Shown: positions 1 to 5,489, counted from the stretch's first letter. The stretch: 5,911 bases of DNA from Bacillota bacterium (GCA_030705665.1 JAUZQA010000274.1:1-5911); one strand, 5' to 3'. The notes: a model not told the origin generated them from the letters alone. Made by a program: numbers and translations.

Positions 1-92
1 AAAAAATTCTCGATTTGTTGTTTGGAAAAACACAATGAAACTGATTTGAATAAGTCATGAACGGTTTGTTTGGACAAAGTAGCAAAAAATAA

Positions 93-118
93 CCGTTGAG
101 AAACTACTTTCTCAACGG
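93..118 (-). terminator. Perfect 11-bp hairpin, likely minus-strand terminator
   Basis: The arm CCGTTGAGAAA (93-103) pairs perfectly with TTTCTCAACGG (108-118) around a 4-base loop. Read on the minus strand, the stem is followed by TTATTTTTTG (92-83), which is the shape of an intrinsic terminator. On the plus strand no T-run follows. The only long minus-strand gene upstream already has its own terminator at 359-393, so this would be a backup terminator or belong to a lost gene. The left arm could also pair with AACGGTT at 60-66 (via 91-97), giving an alternative fold. Confidence 0.5.
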
Positions 119-120
119 CC

Positions 121-157
121 AGAGTAAAAGACATTCCAAAAGAATGTCTCTTACTCT
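121..157. repeat. 16-bp near-perfect inverted repeat (hairpin)
   Basis: Bases 121-136 pair with 142-157 (arms starting AGAGTAA and ending TTACTCT) with one mismatch (A128 against C150) around the loop CAAAA. It lies two bases from the preceding hairpin, so the two form a tandem stem-loop unit. Neither side has a T-run immediately next to it. On the minus strand it would be transcribed just before the 93-118 hairpin. Its role is unknown; a composite terminator, an RNA-stabilising element or a remnant of a mobile-element end are all possible. Confidence 0.5.
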
Positions 158-358
158 AAGAAGGTTTAATTTAGATATCTATATGCTGTTCAACAATAGC
201 CCGATTATAGAATAAAAAATGTGTACTTCCTAGTAGATTATAAATTTTACTTTATATAATGAAATAGGCTGACGGAAATTCATTTCCACCTGAATTGTTA
301 GGCTTCACCCGTAACGCAACAACTCTGATGGAGTCTTCTTGCCGAAAAGGATAAAACG

Positions 359-393
359 AAAAAAAGCTCCGTAAAAAGAATTCTCTACGGAGC
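359..393 (-). terminator. Intrinsic terminator of the enoate reductase gene
   Basis: On the minus strand, GCTCCGTA (393-386) pairs with TACGGAGC (373-366). The loop contains a GAATTC core that can extend the fold. It is followed directly by seven T residues (365-359) and then CGTTTTATCC. It lies about 50 bases past the reductase stop codon, the normal position for a rho-independent terminator. Confidence 0.9.
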
Positions 394-444
394 CCCAATT
401 TCATATATAACATATTTTAAAATACAGTATTGTCTTTTTTACAA

Positions 445-2445
445 TTATATCTGTCTTGCAACTTCATATGCATCCCAAATGGCATACATGATATTTTTTA
501 CTCGTTTTGCATCGCCGAGAAGATATAACTCCTCTACATCAGATTCAAGCTCTTTATATAGGCTGTTAACGGAGGTATAGCCCACAGAAAGTATGACCGT
601 ATCAGCGTTGACACTTACGGTGCCATCTAAAGTTTTTACAAGAACACCCTCTGATGTAATCTCAGATACCAAGGAATCCTTCATGATTTCCACGTTATGA
701 TAAGCTAGTAAATCTTTTAACATATCGTAGTTCATAAATGGAATTCCATGAGGGCCGCCGCAAATATCTGATGAAGCCTCAACAACAGTTACTTGCTTCC
801 CTTTTTGGGCTAACCAAAGAGCTGCTTCACAACCAACAAGCCCCCCGCCAATCACGACAATGGAGTCCCCGGACTGTACTTGATTTAATAAGACTTCTTC
901 CGCGGTAACGACTTGATTTTGTTCTTTGCCAGGCAAATTCAATAAAATTGGTTTTGACCCAGTTGCCACAATTACAGTATCAGCCTTTTCTGCAAGGACT
1001 AATTCCTTTGTGACTACTGTATTAAAATTGATTTTAACTTGTTGTTGAGCTAATTCCTGTTCGTACCACCGGATTAGTGCATGATCGTCCTTTTTAAAGG
1101 ATGGCATTCCTCCTGGAATCACTACTCCGCCAAGCCGATTCCCTTTTTCGTATATGGTTACTTCATGCCCGCGCAATGCGGAAACCCTGGCGGCTTCCAT
1201 ACCCGCGACGCCTCCGCCGATGACCATCACTTTTTTCTTTTTATGGGCTGATGCTACTGCATATTTCACTTCCCGGCCGCAGGATGGATTTACTGCACAA
1301 GAAAGAGGCAGCGCCTGAGCGATTCTTCCCATACAGCCATCATGGCAGGATAAACATGGACGAATGGTTTCGACTTTTCCCGTACGAACTTTGTTTGGCA
1401 AAAACGGATCTGCCAACAATGGTCTGCCTAGACCAATAATATCTGTTAACCCTTCCTCCAGCGCTCTGGCTGCCAGTTCAGGGTTGTCCATTCGTCCGGC
1501 AACAATGACCGGTACATCAACCGCGTCTTTAACCAGTTTGGAAAATGGCAAATACATACCATCTTCAAAATACATTGGCGGATGGTTCCAGTACCAAGAG
1601 TCATAGGTACCTACATCCACGTTAAGGGCATCATAACCCGCTTCCACCAACATTTTAGCTGCTTCGAGCCCTTCTTCAATATCCCGGCCCATTTCTTCAA
1701 ACTCTTCTCCAGGTAATGCGCCCTGACGAATTCCCTTTACAAAACCTTTTAAACTAAAACGTAATGAAACAGGAAAATCTTCGCCACATACTGCTTTAAT
1801 AGCTTGAACAATTTCAATTGCAAATCTCAAACGGTTTTCAAGATTACCGCCATATTGATCTGTACGTTTGTTGTAAAGGGCCATGGTAAATTGATCGAGC
1901 AAGTATCCTTCATGGACAGCATGGATTTCAACTCCATCAAAGCCTGCTTGTTTGGCAATGGCTGCCGATTCAGCAAATCTTTGAATCATTTTAGTGATTT
2001 CTTCAACTGTCATTGCACGATGGTTAAGGCTTGGATTCCACCTATTTTCAATCGGCGAAGGAGCTATCGCCGTTTTGATGATTTTTGGCAGCCCGGCTCT
2101 TCCAAATCCTGCCGTCAATTGTAAGAAGATTTTTGCATTATAAGCATGGACTCTTTCTGTCATGACAGAGGCAGACATAACAAAAGCCGATGGGTTGATC
2201 GTTGGGCAAGGTATAGTCGGGCGAAACGTCTCTTCAATTTCCGAATCCGCGTTGCAGATACCGGTAATAATAAGCCCAGTACCACCTTTTGCCCGCTCTA
2301 CATAATAATCAATTCCTTCTTGTGTAAATGCTCCATTGCTATCAGTAAAACCAATCGGTCCCATTGGAGCCATGGAATAGCGGTTTTTGATTTCGACATT
2401 TTTAATTTTGATTGGTTCAAACAGTTTAGAAAATCTTTTTGTCAC
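445..2445 (-). CDS. 2-enoate reductase (OYE / 4Fe-4S / FAD flavoenzyme)
   Basis: NADH-dependent flavoenzyme expected to reduce the C=C bond of alpha,beta-unsaturated carboxylic acids (cinnamate- or butenoate-type), in the cytoplasm. Residues 7 to about 355 form an Old Yellow Enzyme TIM barrel: an MAPMGP flavin-binding start, HAVHEGYLLDQF with the likely proton donor Tyr181, and GTYDSWYWNHPPMY with a His equivalent to FadH His252. CxxCxxxC plus a later Cys (364, 367, 371, 383) is the 4Fe-4S motif. Residues 405-666 carry two GxGxxG dinucleotide folds (VIGGGVAG, VIGGGLVG) and a late LLGDA FAD motif. The length of 666 residues fits clostridial enoate reductase/FldZ, 2,4-dienoyl-CoA reductase FadH and BaiCD. 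From memory, GTYDSWYW and NIMYAIWDAYEVA favour the enoate reductase branch. I chose the GTG start at 2445 because GAGGAG ends directly against the upstream in-frame ATG (2454) and sits nine bases before the GTG. Substrate is inferred. The gene is complete and divergent from a TetR gene. Confidence 0.9.
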   Translation of the reverse strand: MTKRFSKLFEPIKIKNVEIKNRYSMAPMGPIGFTDSNGAFTQEGIDYYVERAKGGTGLIITGICNADSEIEETFRPTIPCPTINPSAFVMSASVMTERVHAYNAKIFLQLTAGFGRAGLPKIIKTAIAPSPIENRWNPSLNHRAMTVEEITKMIQRFAESAAIAKQAGFDGVEIHAVHEGYLLDQFTMALYNKRTDQYGGNLENRLRFAIEIVQAIKAVCGEDFPVSLRFSLKGFVKGIRQGALPGEEFEEMGRDIEEGLEAAKMLVEAGYDALNVDVGTYDSWYWNHPPMYFEDGMYLPFSKLVKDAVDVPVIVAGRMDNPELAARALEEGLTDIIGLGRPLLADPFLPNKVRTGKVETIRPCLSCHDGCMGRIAQALPLSCAVNPSCGREVKYAVASAHKKKKVMVIGGGVAGMEAARVSALRGHEVTIYEKGNRLGGVVIPGGMPSFKKDDHALIRWYEQELAQQQVKINFNTVVTKELVLAEKADTVIVATGSKPILLNLPGKEQNQVVTAEEVLLNQVQSGDSIVVIGGGLVGCEAALWLAQKGKQVTVVEASSDICGGPHGIPFMNYDMLKDLLAYHNVEIMKDSLVSEITSEGVLVKTLDGTVSVNADTVILSVGYTSVNSLYKELESDVEELYLLGDAKRVKNIMYAIWDAYEVARQI

Positions 2446-2479
2446 TTGAAACATCTCCTCATCAGTTAAAAAATATAAA

Positions 2480-2495
2480 ACCGAATCTGTTCGGT
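2480..2495. promoter_or_regulatory. Candidate TetR operator (16-bp inverted repeat)
   Basis: The repeat is ACCGAA-TCTG-TTCGGT, perfect 6-bp arms around a 4-base centre. It begins directly after the -10 box of the reductase promoter and so covers the expected transcription start. TetR-family operators are often palindromes with ACCGA/TCGGT-type half sites, and a TetR gene is divergent 170 bp away. Binding here would block reductase transcription. Assignment to this regulator is inference; no second perfect copy was found near the TetR start. Confidence 0.6.
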
Positions 2496-2524
2496 ATTAT
2501 TGTACGGCGATAAAATTTGGTCAA
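2496..2524 (-). promoter_or_regulatory. Sigma-A promoter of the enoate reductase gene
   Basis: On the minus strand, TTGACC (2524-2519) is followed after exactly 17 bases by AATAAT (2501-2496), giving four or five matches of six in each box with ideal spacing. Transcription would start near 2488-2490, inside the inverted repeat, giving a leader of about 45 bases that contains the GAGGAG ribosome binding site. Confidence 0.65.
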
Positions 2525-2667
2525 CAATACATAGGAGCAAATGTTCATATAAGCTTCACATTGTTCAACATTTCACAAAATAGATGTTGTGTTTTGAAAA
2601 ATGATTTTTTTAATAATTCCTTATGATAAAATAAACGGTAAAGAAAATTTTTGGAGAGAAATATACA

Positions 2668-3270
2668 ATGAGGCAGTCAAAACAAGAATTAAAATCGTAT
2701 GCCACAAAGCAAAAAATCCTTGATATCGCTTTAAAATTACTTAGTGAAAAGGGATTTGATCAAATGCAGGTCAGCCAAATCTGCAAACTTGCCGGGATTT
2801 CAGTCGGTGCTTTCTATCACCACTTTTCTTCGAAAGAGGATATTATCGTTGAAACCTATAAAGAGGTGGATGAATACTTTGTGCATCATGTTATCCCATC
2901 ATTAAAGGCTTTGAAAGTCAGCGAGAGAATAATTGAGTATATTGGTATGCAGGCGAAATATGCTTCTGATAAAGGTTTTGAGTTGATTTCCCAGTTGTAC
3001 AAAAGCCAAATTTTCAGTGGGAGTTCATTTTTTATCTCTTCTGGCCGGGCATTACCTCAAGGTCTTAAGGAGATCATTGAAGAGGGTCAGCAAAACCAGC
3101 AAATTCGAAATGATCTTAGTGCAGATTACATCACCAATCAGCTTTTAAGATATGCAAGAGGAATTATATATGATTGGTGTGTCCATAAAGGAGAATATTG
3201 TTTGATAAGGGAGATGAAAACGTCCATTGAGCTTTTTTTGAGTTGTTTTTTTAAAGAAAATCTAAATTGA
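2668..3270 (+). CDS. TetR/AcrR-family transcriptional regulator
   Basis: A 200-residue dimeric repressor-type protein. The N-terminal third is a canonical TetR DNA-binding domain: helix 1 KQKILDIALKLLSEKGF (about 14-30), then the helix-turn-helix VSQICKLAGISVGAFYHHF (35-53) and the SSKEDI signature. The all-helical C-terminal part (about 65-200) would bind the ligand and dimerise; a RYARGIIYDWCVHKGEY segment (161-177) stands out. Length is typical. The ATG has a GGAGAG site (2653-2658) nine bases upstream. The gene is divergent from the enoate reductase and cotranscribed with the YciI-like gene, so its likely targets are the reductase promoter and perhaps its own. The ligand cannot be read from sequence; an unsaturated acid or its CoA ester is a guess from context. 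No clear sigma-A promoter could be assigned upstream: TTGAAA at 2594 and TATGAT at 2622 are 22 bp apart, too far for a good pair. Confidence 0.9.
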   Translation: MRQSKQELKSYATKQKILDIALKLLSEKGFDQMQVSQICKLAGISVGAFYHHFSSKEDIIVETYKEVDEYFVHHVIPSLKALKVSERIIEYIGMQAKYASDKGFELISQLYKSQIFSGSSFFISSGRALPQGLKEIIEEGQQNQQIRNDLSADYITNQLLRYARGIIYDWCVHKGEYCLIREMKTSIELFLSCFFKENLN

Positions 3271-3285
3271 GGAGGTAAATTAGGA

Positions 3286-3621
3286 ATGTCGGACAATACC
3301 GTAAGTAAAGCTACAGCTAAAATGCACTTTATGCTAAACTCTACTCCCCCAAGAACAACTTTTCATCAAGATATGACAGTAGAAGAACGGGACATTATGT
3401 TAAAACATATTGCCTATTGGACGGACAAGCAAAACCAGGGAATTGCTCTGGTCTTCGGTCCTGTTTTAAATCCTTCAGCTCCGCACGGACTTGCCATAAT
3501 TGAAGTTGAAAATGAAGCTCAAGTACCAAAACTTATAGAAGAGGACCCAGCTGTAATTGCTGGTATAATGACAACTCAATTTTATCCGATGAAAGCAATG
3601 CTACCGAAACAACACGCTTGA
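3286..3621 (+). CDS. YciI-like protein (dimeric alpha/beta barrel)
   Basis: A 111-residue protein of the YCII-related family, whose members adopt a ferredoxin-like alpha/beta-barrel fold and whose roles are mostly unproven. The evidence is the pattern EERDIMLKHIAYW (33-45, with His41), then FGPVLNPSAPHGLAIIEVE (57-75) and an EDPAVIAGIMT segment (86-96), matching the FGPV..P...GLAI.EV and DP blocks typical of the family. It has an N-terminal extension of about 12 polar residues before the first strand (MHFML). A full AGGAGGT site (3270-3276) starts on the last base of the TetR stop codon, nine bases before ATG, so it is the second gene of that operon. An enzymatic, sensor or detoxifying role linked to the divergent reductase is inference from location. 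Confidence 0.8.
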   Translation: MSDNTVSKATAKMHFMLNSTPPRTTFHQDMTVEERDIMLKHIAYWTDKQNQGIALVFGPVLNPSAPHGLAIIEVENEAQVPKLIEEDPAVIAGIMTTQFYPMKAMLPKQHA

Positions 3622-3661
3622 CCCTGTAGGCGGTGTTAGTAAAAAAGAAACTTGAATAGAC

Positions 3662-3699
3662 AAAAGTAAATGGCTCAGTGGACTGAGTCATTTACTTTT
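3662..3699. terminator. Long hairpin between convergent genes, probably bidirectional
   Basis: AAAAGTAAATG (3662-3672) pairs with CATTTACTTTT (3689-3699). The stem continues through one G-T wobble and CTCAGT/ACTGAG, giving 18 pairs with a minimal loop at GG. The plus-strand exit is T-rich (TTTACTTTTT), and the minus-strand exit ends in TTTT with another T-rich run further on. It lies between the YciI-like gene and the SRPBCC gene and would serve both transcripts. Confidence 0.8.
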
Positions 3700-3735
3700 T
3701 CAATACAAATATTGATACAAATCGGCTCTCAGTCT

Positions 3736-4170
3736 TCACTTAACAAGCCCTGTTCTCAATGTACTAACATTGCATTCTAAATATGCCTTCAAACAAGTCA
3801 ACATAAAGACCCATCCCTCTTTATTGTCTAAAATTTGGCTTATGAAATCAGCGTCATTTTCGCTAAATTCTTTTTCCTTCACTTCAACAATGGTACTAGA
3901 ATCATCTAACTCAATCAGACTAATGATAACAGTATGGCCTTCCCCATTTGCACCCCATTGAAACACAATTTCCTTATTTAGCTCAATTTCTTTTACTTCT
4001 ATAAGAACTTCAGCATTGTACTCATCATATCTCAATGTAACGGTCTTTCCTTGTTCCCATCGTTCAGAACTGGTAGAGAACCAGAAATTCCCAATTTTTG
4101 CAGGGTCAACAAATGCTTCAAACACTTCACTTGCAGGCTTAGATATTTTCATCTTGGTAAAGTTATTCAT
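3736..4170 (-). CDS. SRPBCC / AHSA1-like domain protein
   Basis: A 144-residue single-domain protein of the START/SRPBCC superfamily, closest in look to the Activator of Hsp90 ATPase homologue 1-like group. Seen in sequence: an N-terminal strand then KPASEVFEAFVDPAKIGNFW (11-30), the usual helix with a trailing Trp; repeated beta-strand segments (VTLRYDEYNAEVLIEVKEIE, EIVFQWG, TVIISLIELDDSSTIVEVKEKEF); and a C-terminal helix EGWVFMLTCLKAYLE (118-132) that closes the hydrophobic pocket in this fold. Bacterial members are mostly of unknown function and usually bind small hydrophobic ligands; the Hsp90 name should not be read as a chaperone role. The start is supported by AGAGGA six bases before ATG. 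It is monocistronic, with its own promoter at 4204-4232 and the shared terminator at 3662-3699. Confidence 0.8.
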   Translation of the reverse strand: MNNFTKMKISKPASEVFEAFVDPAKIGNFWFSTSSERWEQGKTVTLRYDEYNAEVLIEVKEIELNKEIVFQWGANGEGHTVIISLIELDDSSTIVEVKEKEFSENDADFISQILDNKEGWVFMLTCLKAYLECNVSTLRTGLVK

Positions 4171-4203
4171 AATAAATCCTCTTTCACACGTTTTTTGTGT
4201 CTT

Positions 4204-4232
4204 ATTATGTGATTTTCATCTCAAAATATCAA
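4204..4232 (-). promoter_or_regulatory. Sigma-A promoter of the SRPBCC gene
   Basis: On the minus strand, TTGATA (4232-4227) is followed after 17 bases by CATAAT (4209-4204), close matches to TTGACA and TATAAT at ideal spacing. The expected start is near 4197, leaving a leader of about 27 bases with the AGAGGA site. Confidence 0.6.
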
Positions 4233-4243
4233 GTGTGATTTTC
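4208..4243. repeat. 10-bp direct repeat flanking the SRPBCC promoter -35 box
   Basis: TGTGATTTTC occurs at 4208-4217 and again at 4234-4243, 26 bp apart start to start. One copy overlaps the edge of the -10 box and the spacer, the other lies just upstream of the -35 box. A pair of identical sites around a promoter suggests a regulator binding site, but the regulator is unknown and chance in AT-rich DNA cannot be excluded. Confidence 0.35.
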
Positions 4244-4311
4244 TGATTCTTATTGACCTATACCTGATCCGCCAGTTTAAGTAAAAACTTTGATTTTTTA
4301 AGGTCTCACAA

Positions 4312-4347
4312 GAAAAAAGAAAAGCAGACTCCCATAAAAGAGCCTGC
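4312..4347 (-). terminator. Intrinsic terminator of the cold-shock gene
   Basis: On the minus strand, GCAGGCTC (4347-4340) pairs with GAGTCTGC (4331-4324), with one G-U pair and an 8-base loop. It is followed by TTTTCTTTTTTCTT (4323-4310). It lies about 20 bases after the stop codon of the cold-shock gene. Confidence 0.85.
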
Positions 4348-4365
4348 CTTCCCTGTTTTGTAAAA

Positions 4366-4569
4366 TTAAGCAGCTTTACGTACGTTTGCAGCTTGAGGTC
4401 CACGTTGACCTTGCTCAACATCAAAAGTCACTGCTTGACCTTCTTCTAAAGTTTTGTAACCTTCACCTTGAATCGCTGAGAAATGAACGAATACATCGTC
4501 TCCACCTTCACGTTCGATGAATCCGAAGCCTTTTTCGCCATTAAACCATTTTACTGTACCTTTTTCCAT
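4366..4569 (-). CDS. Cold-shock protein, CspA/CspB family
   Basis: A 67-residue single cold-shock-domain (OB-fold) protein that binds single-stranded RNA and DNA and acts as an RNA chaperone. It contains VKWFN (6-10), the RNP1 motif KGFGFI (13-18) and the RNP2 motif VFVHF (26-30), followed by the family blocks [16 protein letters not shown] and RGPQAANV. The length is standard and no key aromatic residue is missing. It resembles the CspB/CspC/CspD paralogues of Bacillus and CspA of Listeria; I cannot tell which paralogue, so no symbol is given. A full AGGAGG site (4583-4578) sits eight bases before ATG. It has its own terminator and probably a long leader. Confidence 0.95.
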   Translation of the reverse strand: MEKGTVKWFNGEKGFGFIEREGGDDVFVHFSAIQGEGYKTLEEGQAVTFDVEQGQRGPQAANVRKAA

Positions 4570-4584
4570 TTGTATTGCCTCCTA

Positions 4585-4598
4585 GTGTGTATACACAC
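4585..4598. promoter_or_regulatory. 14-bp perfect palindrome in the cold-shock gene leader
   Basis: GTGTGTATACACAC is self-complementary and lies one base upstream of the AGGAGG site of the cold-shock gene. In RNA it could form a small, temperature-sensitive stem beside the ribosome binding site, or in DNA serve as a binding site. Cold-shock genes commonly have structured leaders that control translation by temperature; that this element does so is inference. Confidence 0.4.
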
Positions 4599-4683
4599 AC
4601 AACGTAATACTATCCTTGCTCTCAGTGATCATCAAGATGAAAGTTTACAAATCCTTTACACCGAACAAAAATAATTCTTTTTA

Positions 4684-4712
4684 ATCATAACATTTTTTGT
4701 AAAAATTAGCAA
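4684..4712 (-). promoter_or_regulatory. Candidate sigma-A promoter of the cold-shock gene
   Basis: On the minus strand, TTGCTA (4712-4707), a 17-base spacer, then TATGAT (4689-4684). Transcription would start near 4677 and give a leader of about 108 bases, typical for cold-shock genes. A weaker alternative pair, TTGATG and TAGTAT (-10 at 4612-4607) also with 17-base spacing, would give a leader of only about 30 bases beginning near the palindrome. Both are readable from sequence and only start-site mapping can decide. Confidence 0.5.
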
Positions 4713-4737
4713 GATACAGAAAAATCCATTGAACTTA

Positions 4738-4935
4738 CTATTTCTTTATGATTATCATTGCCGTATATTTTGTATCAGGATTCGCTCCATATTCTGTGTG
4801 CATGCTTGCAGAAAGAGGAACAGTATTGTATTTAACATCTACAAGCTTTCCTTCCTCTAATGAGCCAAGAAAATCATTAACTATCCGAATAAGTTCTGCG
4901 AAGTCTGTACTTTGAAAACCTTTTGCCTCATACAT
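4738..4935 (-). CDS. Cse60-like small sporulation-associated protein
   Basis: A 65-residue soluble protein with an amphipathic helix (about 10-27, DFAELIRIVNDFLGSLEE) followed by a strand LVDVKYNTVPLSA and a C-terminal strand YTAMIIIKK. This arrangement, with the VDVKY and late TAMII strands, resembles the Cse60 family, whose Bacillus subtilis member is a sporulation gene under sigma-E control; the biochemical role is unknown. The identification rests on remembered pattern and is moderate. The ATG has a very strong AAAGGAGGG site with eight bases spacing. The best upstream promoter-like pair, TTGTTA (5004-4999) and TATACT (4979-4974), has a long 19-base spacer, and I see no good sigma-E match. 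No terminator hairpin is visible before the cold-shock gene promoter, so readthrough into that gene is possible. Confidence 0.65.
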   Translation of the reverse strand: MYEAKGFQSTDFAELIRIVNDFLGSLEEGKLVDVKYNTVPLSASMHTEYGANPDTKYTAMIIIKK

Positions 4936-5264
4936 AAATTTATCCCTCCTTTCATCTTATATTTATAAACAAAAGTATACCCACCACAGCACAGAGGATA
5001 ACAAGATTATTATTCACGAAATAATTGATTTTCTCTTCCTATTTCCCCCTGTTAAAAATATATCTTTATTTTACTTTAAGCTTTAGCATTCTCCTATTAA
5101 ATTGTAATTCATTTAAAGTAAATTACTTATCGACAAGAACACTACAAGAAAATACACAAAATGAAATCGATTTTAGGTGAATTTTTCTATGGATATCATA
5201 ACCGAATTAGCAAATATTAATATTAATCCAAGACTTCGCAGTCCTGCAAAAAGGCGGTGTTTAC
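4936..5264. other. AT-rich intergenic region between divergent small genes
   Basis: About 330 bases, very AT-rich, with no supported gene. It holds the upstream region of the Cse60-like gene (left) and of the 60-residue membrane protein gene (right). Visible structure: a 10-bp inverted repeat TTTACTTTAA (5070-5079) and TTAAAGTAAA (5113-5122), 33 bases apart; a 12-bp palindrome AATATTAATATT (5213-5224); and a TATCAT -10-like hexamer (5194-5199) lacking a good -35 partner. None is strong enough for a firm regulatory call. Confidence 0.6.
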
Positions 5265-5447
5265 ATGAAGAGATTTATGGTATTAATGCATTTAATTTCA
5301 GGTACTTTTGCAGCTTCCTTCGTTTTATACTTTGTTAGGAAAAACACTTCCCAACATAGAAGAATTCTGACGTCTGTTATAGGAACTCAACTTCTATCAT
5401 GGGTATTTCTTTTTATAACCACTATGATGAAAAAAGCGAAACCTTAA
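5265..5447 (+). CDS. Small membrane protein, two predicted helices, unknown function
   Basis: A 60-residue protein I do not recognise. It has two hydrophobic segments, about residues 4-24 (FMVLMHLISGTFAASFVLYFV) and 35-55, joined by a strongly basic loop RKNTSQHRR. Both termini also carry basic residues (MKR and KKAKP). The charge suggests a helical hairpin in the cytoplasmic membrane with the loop probably inside. Support for a real gene: AAGGCGGTG at 5251-5259 is one mismatch from the consensus ribosome binding site and about seven bases from ATG, and a strong terminator begins inside its last codons, so the transcription unit is compact. It could be a holin-like, toxin-like or regulatory micro-membrane protein, but nothing in the sequence decides this. 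Confidence 0.6.
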   Translation: MKRFMVLMHLISGTFAASFVLYFVRKNTSQHRRILTSVIGTQLLSWVFLFITTMMKKAKP

Positions 5448-5463
5448 AGATTTCGCTTTTTTT
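5430..5463. terminator. Bidirectional terminator overlapping a gene end
   Basis: AAAAAAGCGAAA (5430-5441) pairs with TTTCGCTTTTTT (5451-5462) around a 9-base loop that contains the TAA stop of the small membrane protein. Both strands end the stem in a run of six or more T, so it can stop the plus-strand gene and the converging permease gene from the right. The left arm is coding sequence for the last KKAK residues. Confidence 0.9.
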
Positions 5464-5489
5464 ACGCCAGTCAAAGAATGTATTAATTT

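Larger units (their letters stand above)
1..358. other. Left intergenic region with no convincing gene
   Basis: All plus-strand frames entering from the left edge stop within the first 60 bases, so at most a few C-terminal codons of an upstream gene could be present, and none is recognisable. The stretch contains the two hairpins described separately and an AT-rich segment (about 160-270). At 304-345 the minus strand has a short open stretch ending in residues KKTPSELLRYG and a stop. This could be the eroded tail of an insertion-sequence transposase, but it is too short to call. I see no promoter or ribosome binding site tied to a reading frame here. Confidence 0.6.

Noticed and set aside
1..60. 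Possible C-terminal codons of an upstream plus-strand gene
   Set aside because: All three plus-strand frames stop by position 60 and none of the short tails is recognisable; no plus-strand terminator with a T-run follows.
1251..2469. Several plus-strand open frames of 62-107 codons inside the reductase gene
   Set aside because: They lie antisense to a clearly recognised, full-length enzyme, show no family motifs, and lack convincing ribosome binding sites.
2539..2573. AAATGTT and AACATTT inverted repeat in the divergent spacer
   Set aside because: Short AT-rich arms separated by 21 bases; weaker and less well placed than the palindrome at 2480-2495.
3770..4246. Two plus-strand open frames of 63 and 76 codons
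   Set aside because: They are antisense to the SRPBCC gene and its promoter region and have low-complexity translations with no recognisable domain.
4221..4424. Minus-strand open frame of 67 codons overlapping the end of the cold-shock gene
   Set aside because: It runs through the cold-shock stop codon and its terminator in another frame; a shadow frame.
4483..4674. Plus-strand open frame of 63 codons over the cold-shock gene and its leader
   Set aside because: It is antisense to the conserved cold-shock coding sequence and its regulatory leader.
5178..5203. Possible sporulation-sigma promoter (TGAATT ... CATAACC) before the small membrane protein
   Set aside because: The boxes match only partly and the spacing is shorter than expected for the sigma-E or sigma-G consensus.
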